Assembly (NCBI RefSeq): GCF_020194175.1
Contig: NZ_JADYVX010000032.1
Location: forward strand, 30,660 to 94,659
DNA: 64,000 bases
DNA from: Bradyrhizobium sp. BRP22
GTDB lineage: Bacteria > Pseudomonadota > Alphaproteobacteria > Rhizobiales > Xanthobacteraceae
Direction of reading: 5' to 3'
Shown here piece by piece: positions 22,886 through 31,341 of the stretch. The notes beneath the pieces were generated by a model, which worked only from the letters and a program-made list of their open reading frames with translations, was not told the origin of the DNA and searched no databases. Numbering within the stretch: the first letter of the stretch is position 1; every line of letters begins with the position of its first letter. A program made the position numbers and the translations under genes.

Positions 22886-24081
22886 ATCCCGGGATCATCG
22901 CCGATTCCATCGTCAATCTCTGCGGCGCGATCGGGCTTTGCGTCGCGATGATGACGTTCTACTGGCGTGATCCGAACAGTCCGCTGACCCGGCGGCTGTT
23001 GTTCGCGCTCGGCGTCATCGCACTGCTGTTCCTGGTGCGCGGCGTGGCGTGGTGGAGCGGCAGCGACGTGCTGGATCGCCTCTCGCTGATCCCGGCGGCG
23101 CTGATCCCGCTCGGCGCGCTTGTCGTGACCGAGGGCATGCTGCGGCGGCATGCGCCGCGCGTGGTGAAGATGCTCGCCGTCTTCGGCGGCGTCCTGCTCG
23201 GCCTTGGCGGCGCGCTCGGGCTCGCCCGATTCACGACGGCCTATGCTGTCTCGCTGTCGCTATTCCAGCTTGCCGGCTTCATCGTCTGCGCCTGGCTGCT
23301 CGCAAGCCGCGATCGCGCGTCGTTGATGGCGTCGGAGAACCGCAGCATCGGGCGTGTCGCGGCCGGCGCGCTGATCGTGATTCCGTTCGTGATCACCGAT
23401 TTCCGCACACTGTTTCCGGACATCCCGGTCCGGCTCGGCGCGCTTGGCGCACTGCTCACCGTGACCGTGATCCTGATCGCCGGCGGCGGCGCCGAGACGC
23501 GGCGTCACGGGCTTACGCTGATGGCGTTACGGCTGTCCAGTGCGGCGCTGCTCGGCATTGCCGCGGCCTTCATCGCCGGCGATGTCGATGCGGCGCAGAT
23601 CGTGCGCTTCTGCGCGGTCGCGATCGCCGGCGTGCTCACCATCGCCCTGATGACGGACACGCTGCGGGCGCTGTTCGAGGCGCAGGAGCCGGGGGTATTG
23701 AATGCGGCGGCAGCGTCGCCGGCAAGGACACGTGACGAGCTGATCGCCGAGCTGGCGCGGCATCCGATCTTCGAGCACGCGCGGCGCTACCGCGAGGCCG
23801 AGCTCGCGGGCTACGATCCGCCGCTGCTGCGGCAATTCTTCGGGAGGCAGCGGGTGCTGCGCCGGTCGGATGCGCCCTGGGGATATCAGGCGGATGATCC
23901 CGCAGTCGAGCGCGTGCTGTCACTGATCACAGCGAGCAGCGCCACGCACGTGATCGTGCTCTCGCATGATCCGGTCGACCTGATCGTGCTCGCCGTGCCC
24001 GTCACGTCAGCCGACCCCGCCACCGAAACCGCACTCGCACTGGTGCGGCGGCTGCTGGCGCTGACGCCGGAGACGATGTGA
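22882..24081 (+). CDS. Uncharacterised polytopic membrane protein with a cytosolic C-terminal domain
   Basis: The 399-residue protein has about seven or eight hydrophobic helices in the first 260 residues (for example LCGAIGLCVAMMTFYW and VKMLAVFGGVLLGLGGALGL) and a soluble tail of about 140 residues (RDELIAELARHPIFEHARRY onward). The helix layout recalls 7TM sensor-type membrane regions, but no family is recognised. It overlaps the GNAT-like gene by 4 nt and is therefore probably its functional partner. A TetR gene lies divergent upstream. Role unknown. Confidence 0.7.
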   Translation: MNPGIIADSIVNLCGAIGLCVAMMTFYWRDPNSPLTRRLLFALGVIALLFLVRGVAWWSGSDVLDRLSLIPAALIPLGALVVTEGMLRRHAPRVVKMLAVFGGVLLGLGGALGLARFTTAYAVSLSLFQLAGFIVCAWLLASRDRASLMASENRSIGRVAAGALIVIPFVITDFRTLFPDIPVRLGALGALLTVTVILIAGGGAETRRHGLTLMALRLSSAALLGIAAAFIAGDVDAAQIVRFCAVAIAGVLTIALMTDTLRALFEAQEPGVLNAAAASPARTRDELIAELARHPIFEHARRYREAELAGYDPPLLRQFFGRQRVLRRSDAPWGYQADDPAVERVLSLITASSATHVIVLSHDPVDLIVLAVPVTSADPATETALALVRRLLALTPETM

Positions 24082-24125
24082 GGTCGGCGGAGATCCGCCG
24101 GCCTCCTTAGATCTGCGTTGACCGA

Positions 24126-24626
24126 TCAGCCGCAGACCTGCACCGGCTGCGTGCGCCAGCCGTGGGTGGTGTGGACGCGGCGGTTCGCGACGTAGCAATT
24201 GCCATTGTAGGTGTCGCCGTAGCCGTAATACGGATAGTTGTAGTCGTAGCCGTAGTACGGATAGTCGTAGGCATAGTCGTCGTAATAATAGGGATCGTAC
24301 AGGCCGAAGCCGAAGCCTGTGCCGAAGGCGAAGCGCCGCCCACGGAATCCGCCGAAGCCGCGATGAATGCCGCCGAAGCCGTTGTGGAAGCCGCCGCCAG
24401 CGAAGCCGCCGTGGAAACCACCGAAGCCGCCACGGAATCCACCACCGCCAAATCCGCCACCGTGGAATCCACCGCCGCCAAAACCACCGCCGTGGAAGCC
24501 GCCGCCTCCACCGAAGCCGCCGCCGTGGCCGCCGCCTCCACCACCGCGCGCCAACGCCACCGTCGGCGCCGCCGCAAGACCAACCGATGCGGCCGCCAAC
24601 AATGCGATAACCATCTTGCGTAACAT
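24126..24626 (-). CDS. Secreted Gly/His/Tyr-rich repeat protein
   Basis: The 166-residue product has a clear signal peptide (MLRKMVIALLAAASVGLAAA), then tandem GGGFHGGGFGGG-like repeats to about residue 90. A Tyr/Asp-rich stretch follows (DPYYYDDYAYDYPYYGYDYN) and a short C-terminal domain with two Cys (GNCYVANRRVHTTHGWRT). Such proteins are common in Bradyrhizobiaceae and are probably extracellular or surface-associated; metal binding by the His/Gly repeats is possible but unproven. Single gene. Confidence 0.8.
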   Translation of the reverse strand: MLRKMVIALLAAASVGLAAAPTVALARGGGGGGHGGGFGGGGGFHGGGFGGGGFHGGGFGGGGFRGGFGGFHGGFAGGGFHNGFGGIHRGFGGFRGRRFAFGTGFGFGLYDPYYYDDYAYDYPYYGYDYNYPYYGYGDTYNGNCYVANRRVHTTHGWRTQPVQVCG

Positions 24627-24774
24627 TACACCACTCCGTCAGAATCGCTCCCAGCCGCGATAGTCATGAGGTGGCGATCATTTGCGAGATCGCGATGCGC
24701 GCGCCGCTCAACTCCGTGAGAGCGGTGTTTAAATTCAAATTTAGAGACGGCGCACGATCGCGTGTTCGAGCATT

Positions 24775-25626
24775 TCACGTGTTCTTCACGAACGCGGCAA
24801 AGGCATCCGCATAATCCGGATGCCAGCGCGACAGCGCGGGACGGTTCTCGACGACGTCGCCGACAGCCCAGAGGATGCGCCGCTCGTCGAGCTGCCGCGG
24901 CACGTCATTGTCGGGACAGAGGATGTAGAAGTCGCCGGCGTCGAGCCGTTCCATCATGAAGTCGATCGTCTGCTCCGGCGTCCACGCGCTGGCCGGCTTG
25001 TCGGCGCGACCGCGCGCGGTAAGCCCGGTGAAGACGAAACCGGGGATGAGCAGATGCGCGGTGAGGCGGCAGCCGGGCGTGTTGCGCAATTCATGCTGCA
25101 GCGCCTCGGTAAAGGCCTTCACGCCGGCTTTCGACACGTTGTAGGCGGGATCGCCGGGCGGCGTCGTGATGCCCTGCTTGGAGCCGGTATTGATGATAAG
25201 CCCTTCGCGTCCGCGCTCGATCATCTTTGGCACGAAGGCGTGCGTGCCGTTGATGATGCCCCACAGATTGACGCCAAGGATCCTCTGCCAGTTCTCGCGC
25301 GGGCCGAACATCTGGCTGCCCGGCTGAATGCCGGCATTGTTCATCAGGATGTCGGTGCCGCCGAACCGCTGCTGCACCGCGCCTTCCAGTCTCACGAGAT
25401 CCTCGAAGCGGCTGACGTCGACGGTTTCGGTCATGATGCTGTCAGCGCCGCCGGGCGCGATCGATGACAGTTTTGTGGCGGCTTCCTTGAGACCGCTGGC
25501 GCTGACGTCCGCGACGCAGACCTTCATGCCCGACGCGGCGAAGCGCATGGCGGCGGCGAGCCCGATGCCGGATGCGCCTCCGGTGATCACGGCGACATGA
25601 TTTGGCGACATGGCAGGATGGGGCAT
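24775..25626 (-). CDS. Short-chain dehydrogenase/reductase
   Basis: This 283-residue NAD(P)-dependent oxidoreductase is a classical SDR: cofactor motif TGGASGIG, structural NNAG, catalytic Ser in INTGSKQG and YNVSK with the catalytic Tyr/Lys pair. An Asp after the second strand (VCVADV) suits NAD(H). The C-terminal 60 residues (LDAGDFYILCPDNDVPRQLD onward) are longer than the SDR core. The substrate is unknown. ATG 25626 has an SD GGAGAGA. Confidence 0.9.
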   Translation of the reverse strand: MPHPAMSPNHVAVITGGASGIGLAAAMRFAASGMKVCVADVSASGLKEAATKLSSIAPGGADSIMTETVDVSRFEDLVRLEGAVQQRFGGTDILMNNAGIQPGSQMFGPRENWQRILGVNLWGIINGTHAFVPKMIERGREGLIINTGSKQGITTPPGDPAYNVSKAGVKAFTEALQHELRNTPGCRLTAHLLIPGFVFTGLTARGRADKPASAWTPEQTIDFMMERLDAGDFYILCPDNDVPRQLDERRILWAVGDVVENRPALSRWHPDYADAFAAFVKNT

Positions 25627-25787
25627 GGTCTCTCTCCGACAAATATGTGGCGGCCTTCCGTAGGCTAACTCGTTGGGCATGCCATGCACGAAGCTGCATG
25701 GGAGGTCTTCATTGCCGCGCCAGCCGCGCCAAAGCCGGCAGCTTTTCTCGAACAAGCCGTGCCGGGCGCGGCAATGGCGGTGTTCGC

Positions 25788-25895
25788 CTCTTCGGGCCGG
25801 TGATCTCCGCAATCGCCTTCAAGGATACCGACGAACTGATCAAGCGCGCCAACGCCACGATGTTCGGCCTCGGCAGCGGCGTCTGGACCACCAAT
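25788..25895 (+). pseudogene. Remnant of an aldehyde dehydrogenase
   Basis: A 36-residue stretch translates as LFGPVISAIAFKDTDELIKR followed by ANATMFGLGSGVWTTN. This is the highly conserved segment after the catalytic Cys of NAD-dependent aldehyde dehydrogenases (FGPV..A..F.D.DE.I..AN...FGL..GVWT). Nothing before or after it in any frame continues the family, so it is a gene fragment left between the SDR and the old-yellow-enzyme gene. Confidence 0.8.
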
Positions 25896-25980
25896 GACGG
25901 GTCGCCGTATGGCTTCCTTTTCAGCGGCGCGTGCCTCCCCTATAGTGCCTGATAACGACAACACAAAATTCGGGGCAGGC

Positions 25981-27108
25981 ATGAAATTCCCGTCGCTGTT
26001 CTCTCCTCTCAAGATCGGTCCCTATCAGCTCCAGCATCGCGTGGTGATGGCGCCCTTGACGCGGATGCGCGCGGAAAAGCCCTCGCTCGCGCCGCGGCCG
26101 TTGAACGTGGAATATTATTCCCAGCGCGCCACCCCGGGCGGCCTGATCATCGCGGAGGCCTCGCCTGTGGTGAATACCGGGTTCGGCAGCCCCGGAATTC
26201 CCGGCATCTACAGCGAGCAGCAGATTGCCGGCTGGCGGAAAGTGGTCGATGCGGTGCACGCCAAGGGCGGCATCATCTTCCTGCAACTCTGGCATGTCGG
26301 ACGCGTCTCGCATTCCTCGTTCCAGCCCGGCGGCGCGCTGCCGGTGGCTCCTTCGGCGGTGGCAATCTCGCCGGAATTCAAGGCGGTGACGGCTGACGGC
26401 AAGGTCGTCGATTACGAGACGCCGCGGGCGCTCGAAACCAGCGAGATTCCCGGCGTGATCGAGGCATACCGGGACGGCGCGAGGAACGCGCTAAAGGCGG
26501 GTTTTGACGGCGTCGAGATCCACGGCGCCAATGGCTATCTGATCGAGCAGTTCCTGCAGTCGCGCAGCAACCTGCGCACTGATCAATATGGCGGCTCCAT
26601 CGAGAACCGCGTGCGCTTCCTGCTGGAAGTGACGAAGGCCGTGATCGAGGTCTGGGGCGCGAACCGCGTCGGCGTCCGGCTGTCGCCCTACGGCATCGCC
26701 AATGGCAGCGGCGAAGCCGATCCGATGCCGCTCTATAGCCACGCGATCAAGTCGCTCGATCCGCTCGGGCTTGCCTATCTGCACTTCATCGAGCCGCGCT
26801 CCTCCGGCGCCGGCCGGGCCGAGGTCAATCACCAGAACGTGCCGTCGGCGATGGTGCTGTACCGTCCGATGTGGCGCGGCGTCCTGATCACCGCCGGCGG
26901 CTTCACCGGCGAGACCGCAGAAGCGGCGATCGCCGCGGGACACGCGGATGCAATCGCCTTCGGCCGCATCTTCATCTCCAATCCGGACCTGCCGCGACGG
27001 CTGCAGCACGGCTATCCGATAACGCCGTATAACCGCGCGACCTTCTATGGCGGCGAGGAGAAGGGATATACCGATTATCCTGCACACGACGAGATGGCGC
27101 AGGCGTAA
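25981..27108 (+). CDS. nemA: Old yellow enzyme family alkene reductase
   Basis: This 375-residue FMN enzyme reduces activated C=C bonds (enals, enones, maleimides, nitro compounds) with NAD(P)H. Motifs: FSPLKIGPYQLQHRVVMAPL with the conserved Thr in PLTRMRA, FLQLWHVGR, the substrate pair in EIHGANGYLIEQFLQSRSN, the Tyr in RTDQYGGSIENR, and the FMN phosphate site TAGGFTGE plus AIAFGRIFISNPDLP. Length and order match NemA-type reductases. The frame is open upstream through the aldehyde dehydrogenase remnant, but ATG 25981 begins the conserved N-terminus. Confidence 0.93.
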   Translation: MKFPSLFSPLKIGPYQLQHRVVMAPLTRMRAEKPSLAPRPLNVEYYSQRATPGGLIIAEASPVVNTGFGSPGIPGIYSEQQIAGWRKVVDAVHAKGGIIFLQLWHVGRVSHSSFQPGGALPVAPSAVAISPEFKAVTADGKVVDYETPRALETSEIPGVIEAYRDGARNALKAGFDGVEIHGANGYLIEQFLQSRSNLRTDQYGGSIENRVRFLLEVTKAVIEVWGANRVGVRLSPYGIANGSGEADPMPLYSHAIKSLDPLGLAYLHFIEPRSSGAGRAEVNHQNVPSAMVLYRPMWRGVLITAGGFTGETAEAAIAAGHADAIAFGRIFISNPDLPRRLQHGYPITPYNRATFYGGEEKGYTDYPAHDEMAQA

Positions 27109-27114
27109 GACGTT

Positions 27115-27197
27115 CGTCATTGCGAGAGAAGCGAAGCATCCATGGCTCCGCACGGGGAGAGATGGATGCTTGGTCGCTTCGCGCTTCGCAATAACGA
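27115..27197. repeat. Dispersed palindromic element (CGTCATTGCGAG type)
   Basis: CGTCATTGCGAGAGAAGCGA at the left pairs with CGCTTCGCAATAACG at the right; this is the most decayed of three copies (others at 29701-29784 and 40875-40958). Confidence 0.7.
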
Positions 27198-27215
27198 AGG
27201 AGACGGAACACCAAG

Positions 27216-27698
27216 ATGGCCAAAGCAGCCGCTGCGGGAGGTATCGCGTCGGGCCAATGCCTGTGCGGTGCGGTCCGGCTCGAGATCGACGTGCCGGCGC
27301 GCTGGGCCTGGCATGATCATTCCGCGCCAAGCCGCCGCGCGCATGGCGCGGCCTATGCGACCTATGTCGGGAGCTGGCGCAAGCGGTTCCGCATCATCGC
27401 AGGCGCCGATGCGATCACGCGCTACGAGGATCCGGCGACGAAGACCGTGCGCAGCTTCTGCGCAACCTGCGGGACGCCGCTATTTTACGAGCGCGCGCGT
27501 TCGCCGCACATGGTGAACATTCCGCGTGCGCTGTTCTCGGGCCGCACCGGCCGGCAGCCGCTGTATCACATCGCGATCGAAGAGTTGCAGGAGTGGACCT
27601 ATACCGGCGAACCGCTGGTGCCGCTGAAGGGTTTTCCCGGCGTGGTCTGGCAGCGCTCGAAAAAGAAGAAGCGTCCCGATCGCGAAGGGATGTTTTGA
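27216..27698 (+). CDS. GFA (glutathione-dependent formaldehyde-activating) family protein
   Basis: This 160-residue Zn-binding protein of the GFA/CENP-V fold keeps the structural zinc Cys pairs C15/C17 (QCLCGAVRL) and C82/C85 (CATCGTPLF). The usual second C-x-C-x-x-C site, expected about residues 33-38, reads HDHSAP and has no Cys. Activity as a formaldehyde-glutathione enzyme is therefore doubtful. It follows the NemA gene after a repeat and is probably transcribed separately. Confidence 0.85.
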   Translation: MAKAAAAGGIASGQCLCGAVRLEIDVPARWAWHDHSAPSRRAHGAAYATYVGSWRKRFRIIAGADAITRYEDPATKTVRSFCATCGTPLFYERARSPHMVNIPRALFSGRTGRQPLYHIAIEELQEWTYTGEPLVPLKGFPGVVWQRSKKKKRPDREGMF

Positions 27699-27704
27699 AT
27701 TTTC

Positions 27705-27817
27705 GTAGCCCGGGTGGAGCGCAGCGCAACCCGGGTTCGCGTCCGTGGCTCCCCGGATTACGCGGAGCCTGTCATCGGGCGCGCATTCGCGCGACCCGGT
27801 GGCTCCATCCGGGCTAC
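27705..27817. repeat. Dispersed palindromic element (GTAGCCCGGGTGGAGC type)
   Basis: GTAGCCCGGGTGGAGC and the inverted GGCTCCATCCGGGCTAC bound the element. Two siblings lie at 48729-48820 and 54754-54844. Confidence 0.75.
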
Positions 27818-27935
27818 GGTCCTACGGCGCTACATCGCAAGGCAGCCATGATCCCAGGCGCGATTGCCCGGGGCCGGCAAGTTTGGTCATGATGCCTCCA
27901 TCCCGCGCGCCAACGAGCCGAGGGTAGGAGGAGAC

Positions 27936-29600
27936 ATGAAGAACCGCATTACCGGGCGTTCGGCATTCCTGGCGCTGTTGAAGGACGAGGGCATCACGCA
28001 TCTGTTCGGCAATCCCGGCACCACCGAATTGCCGATCATGCATGCGCTGAAGGACCATCCCGACCTCACCTATGTGATGGCGATGCAGGAGAGCCTGGTG
28101 GTGGCGATGGCCGACGGGTTCAGCCGCGCTTCCGGCAAGCTGGTTGCCTGCAACGTCCATGTCGCACCCGGTCTTGGCAATGCGATGGGCTCGCTGTTCA
28201 ACGCGAAATTCACCGGCACGCCGCTGATCCTCACCGCCGGCCAGCAGGAGCAGGGCCACGGATTGACGGAGCCCGTGCTTTACGGTCCGCTGGTACAGAT
28301 GGCGGAGCCGCTGGTGAAATGGGCGGTCGAGGTGACGCGACTGGAAGACCTGCCGCGCATCGTGCGCCGTGCCGCAAAGGTCGCGACCACGCCGCCGACC
28401 GGGCCGGTGTTCATCTCGCTGCCCGGCGATATCCTCAATTCCGAAGCCGGCATCGAGCTCGGCCGCGCGACCCGTGTCGACACCCGCGTGAAGCCGTCGG
28501 ATGAATCGCTGCAGGCGCTGGCCGCGCGCATCCTCAAAGCGCAGCGGCCGGTGATCGTCACCGGCGACGAGATCGTCAAGAGCGATGCGCTGAACGAAGC
28601 CGCCGAACTCGCGGCAACGCTGGGCGCGCCGGCCTATCAATCGTCGACGCCCTATGGCGCGCACTTCCTCTCCGAAAGCCCGTGCTTCATGGGCGCGATC
28701 GCGCGGGTGCAGAAGCTCGCGCGCGAGACGCTGGCGCCCTACGATCTCATCATCGCGCTCGGCGGCGATCCGCTGCGGATGTCTGTCTATAGCGAGATCG
28801 ATCCGCTGCCGGATGGGCTCGCCATCGTTCAGGTCGGTCTTGTCGACTGGGACCTGGCCAAGAACTACGGCGCGGAGATCGCGCTGAAGGCAGATGTGAA
28901 GGAAACCCTGCGTGCCTTGAACCCAGCGCTGAAGGCGGCCGGTGGCGCAGCGCTCGAGGCGCGTGCAAAGCAGGGCGTTGCGGCGCTGGCGGCGAAGAAC
29001 TGGACTGCGAAGCGGAAGGCGCTGGTCGAGCAGATATCGAAAGCCGAGGGCACCTCGCCGATCGATCCGGACTGGCTGGCGCTGCAGGTGGTCGAGGCGA
29101 TGCCTGACAATGCGATCCTGGTGGATGAAGGCCTGACCTCGTCGCGGCACATGATCTCCCTGCGGCCGCATCGCGGCCGCTACGGCTATCACGCGCTTGC
29201 CTCCGGCGGCATCGGCTGGGGACTACCGGCGTCCGTCGGCGTCAGCCTCGCCAATCCGCAGCGGCCGGTGGTGTGCTTTTCCGGCGACGGCAGCGCGATG
29301 TATTCGATCCAGTCGCTGTGGACGGCGGCCAACCACAAGCTGCCGCTGACATTTGTCATCGTCAACAATGGCGGCTACCGCATCATCAAGCAGCGCCTGC
29401 TCGCCTTCCATGGCGACGACCATTACGTCGGCATGGATTTCGTCGATCCGCCGGTTGATTTCACCGGCGTCGCGAAGTCGCTCGGGCTGGAGGCGATGAG
29501 GATCAGCGATCCCCGCGAATTGAAGGGCGCGCTTCGGTCGGCGTTCGGCCGGCCCGGCGCGAAGCTGATCGAGGTGGTGGTCAGCAACTCGGTGAATTGA
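27936..29600 (+). CDS. Thiamine diphosphate enzyme, benzoylformate decarboxylase/acetolactate synthase-like
   Basis: The 554-residue ThDP-dependent enzyme begins with a Pyr domain (HLFGNPGTTELPIMHALK; catalytic Glu in MQESLVVAMADGFSRASG), has a central FAD/regulatory-type domain (about 190-330), and a PP domain with the ThDP motif GDGSAMYSIQSLWTAANHKL ending in VNNGG. The GNPGTTE start and overall order resemble benzoylformate decarboxylase (MdlC) more than acetolactate synthase. It probably decarboxylates a 2-oxoacid. SD GGAGGAG stands right before ATG 27936. The substrate is uncertain. Confidence 0.85.
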   Translation: MKNRITGRSAFLALLKDEGITHLFGNPGTTELPIMHALKDHPDLTYVMAMQESLVVAMADGFSRASGKLVACNVHVAPGLGNAMGSLFNAKFTGTPLILTAGQQEQGHGLTEPVLYGPLVQMAEPLVKWAVEVTRLEDLPRIVRRAAKVATTPPTGPVFISLPGDILNSEAGIELGRATRVDTRVKPSDESLQALAARILKAQRPVIVTGDEIVKSDALNEAAELAATLGAPAYQSSTPYGAHFLSESPCFMGAIARVQKLARETLAPYDLIIALGGDPLRMSVYSEIDPLPDGLAIVQVGLVDWDLAKNYGAEIALKADVKETLRALNPALKAAGGAALEARAKQGVAALAAKNWTAKRKALVEQISKAEGTSPIDPDWLALQVVEAMPDNAILVDEGLTSSRHMISLRPHRGRYGYHALASGGIGWGLPASVGVSLANPQRPVVCFSGDGSAMYSIQSLWTAANHKLPLTFVIVNNGGYRIIKQRLLAFHGDDHYVGMDFVDPPVDFTGVAKSLGLEAMRISDPRELKGALRSAFGRPGAKLIEVVVSNSVN

Positions 29601-29607
29601 GCTTTGC

Positions 29608-29686
29608 CGTCATTCCGGGGCACGCGAAGCGTGAACCCGGAATCTCGAGATTCCGGGTTCGATGCTTGGCATCGCCCCGGAATGAC
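29608..29686. repeat. Dispersed palindromic element (CATTCCGGGG type)
   Basis: GTCATTCCGGGGC and GCCCCGGAATGAC are perfect inverted ends, with an inner GGAATCTCGAGATTCC palindrome. Sibling of 178-280. Confidence 0.8.
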
Positions 29687-29700
29687 AACCCCCATCAACC

Positions 29701-29784
29701 CGTCATTGCGAGCGAAGCGAAGCAATCCATCTCTCGGCACGCGGAGACGTGGATTGCTTCGTCGCTTCGCTCCTCGCAATGACG
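29701..29784. repeat. Dispersed palindromic element (CGTCATTGCGAG type)
   Basis: CGTCATTGCGAGCGAAGCGA pairs with TCGCTTCGCTCCTCGCAATG; an inner GCAATCCA/TGGATTGC pair is also kept. It is adjacent to the previous element, forming a double repeat between convergent genes. Confidence 0.8.
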
Positions 29785-29803
29785 GTGTGAGACGGGGGCG
29801 CTC

Positions 29804-31192
29804 CTACTCCGCCGCCGTCGCGTGCGGCTCGATGCGGCAGCGGCTCGCCGGGTGCTCGCTCGTCAGCCGCGCGCGGCCCGCGCCGAATAGCTTCTCCCGC
29901 AGCGTGCCTTGCGCATAGTCCTGCTTGTACCTTCCGCGGCGAGTGAGTTCCGGCACCAGCATGTCGGCGATATCCTCGAAATCGCCAGGCGAGATCGCAA
30001 AGGCGACGTTGAGGCCGTCGACGTCGGTCTGTTCGAACCAATGCTCAATCTCGTCGGCGACCTTGTCCGGCGTGCCGACCACGACCGGGCCAATGCCGCC
30101 GATGCCGACATGCTCGGCGACCTCGCGCACGGTCCAGATGCGATCGGGATCGGCGCGGGTGATGTTGTCCATCGCGGTGCGGCCGGCATCGTTGTGGACA
30201 TGGCGAACCTCCTGGTCGAGGCCGTAGGTGGAGAAATCGACGCCGGTCCAGCCGGACATCAGGGTCAGCGCGCCCTCATGGCTGATGTGGCGGCGATAGT
30301 CGGCATATTTCGCTTTCGCCTCGGCTTCGCTGCGGCCGAGGATCACAGTCATCATGCTGAACATCAGGATCTCGGCGGGATTCCGGCCATGCTGTGCGGC
30401 GAGCTCGCGGATGGCGGAGACGCGCGGCGCGATCACCTTGGCCGATGGCCCTGACATGAACACGCATTCGGCATGCTCCGCGGCGAACTGCCGGCCGCGC
30501 GGCGAGGTGCCGGCCTGATAGAGCACCGGCGTGCGCTGCGGCGACGGCTCGCTCAGATGCAGCGCATCAAGGCGGAAATTCTTTCCCTCATGCCTCACCG
30601 GATGCACCTTGGCAGGATCGGTGAAGATGCTGCGGGCACAATCGCGGATCGCGGCGTCGTCTTCCCAGCTTCCTTCCCAGAGCTTATAGACCACTTCCAT
30701 ATATTCGTCGGCGATGTCGTAGCGGTCGTCATGCGCCGTCTGCTTGTCCTTGCCGGAGCCGCGCGCGGCCGAGTCCAGATAGCCGGTCACCACGTTCCAG
30801 CCGACGCGGCCTTCGGTCAGATGATCGAGCGTCGACATCCGCCGCGCGAACGTGTAGGGCGGCTCGAAGGAGAGATTGCTGGTGACGCCGAAGCCGAGAT
30901 GCCTGGTCACCGCCGCCATCGCCGGAACCAGCAACAGCGGATCGTTCACCGGCGTCTGCGCGGCGTTGCGCAGCGCAGCGTCCGGCCCGCCGCCGAACAC
31001 GTCATAGACGCCGAGCACGTCGGCGAGGAACAGGCCATCGAACCGGCCGCGCTCCAGCGTCCTGGCAAGGTCGAGCCAGTAGGGCAGCCGGTTGTACTCC
31101 GCGGTGCGGTCGCGCGGATGGGTCCACAATCCCGGCGACTGATGCGCCACGCAGTTCATGGCAAAGGCGTTGAGCCGGATCTGTTTTGTCAT
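29804..31192 (-). CDS. NtaA/SnaA/DszA-type FMN-dependent monooxygenase
   Basis: This 462-residue bacterial-luciferase-like flavin monooxygenase belongs to the group using FMNH2 from a partner reductase. Typical blocks: LNAFAMNCVAHQSPGLWTHP, YWLDLARTLERGRFDGLFLA, YTFARRMSTLDHLTEGRVGW, NVVTG, and VLYQAGTSPRGRQFAAEHAE. Substrates in the family are aminopolycarboxylates, organosulfur compounds or heterocycles; none can be assigned here. No flavin reductase gene is adjacent. It is divergent from the M20 hydrolase and transporter genes, with which it may form one catabolic unit. Confidence 0.9.
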   Translation of the reverse strand: MTKQIRLNAFAMNCVAHQSPGLWTHPRDRTAEYNRLPYWLDLARTLERGRFDGLFLADVLGVYDVFGGGPDAALRNAAQTPVNDPLLLVPAMAAVTRHLGFGVTSNLSFEPPYTFARRMSTLDHLTEGRVGWNVVTGYLDSAARGSGKDKQTAHDDRYDIADEYMEVVYKLWEGSWEDDAAIRDCARSIFTDPAKVHPVRHEGKNFRLDALHLSEPSPQRTPVLYQAGTSPRGRQFAAEHAECVFMSGPSAKVIAPRVSAIRELAAQHGRNPAEILMFSMMTVILGRSEAEAKAKYADYRRHISHEGALTLMSGWTGVDFSTYGLDQEVRHVHNDAGRTAMDNITRADPDRIWTVREVAEHVGIGGIGPVVVGTPDKVADEIEHWFEQTDVDGLNVAFAISPGDFEDIADMLVPELTRRGRYKQDYAQGTLREKLFGAGRARLTSEHPASRCRIEPHATAAE

Positions 31193-31341
31193 CTGGAAGG
31201 CTTTCGATACTTATTTCGTGGTGTGCCCAATGCAATTTTAGCAGAGCCCGACGTCGCCGCGCCACTTCCAGCACATGGCGTATCCCGATAATGAGGCCGG
31301 GAGAATAATCCGGTCGACAAGGCGCGACGAAAGGGAAAGTT

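Noticed and set aside
24162..24623. Long plus-strand frames rich in Ala/Glu/Thr or Pro/Lys opposite the Gly-rich gene.
   Set aside because: They are reverse-strand shadows of the GGC/CAC-type codon repeats of the secreted Gly/His-rich protein, which has a clear signal peptide on the minus strand.
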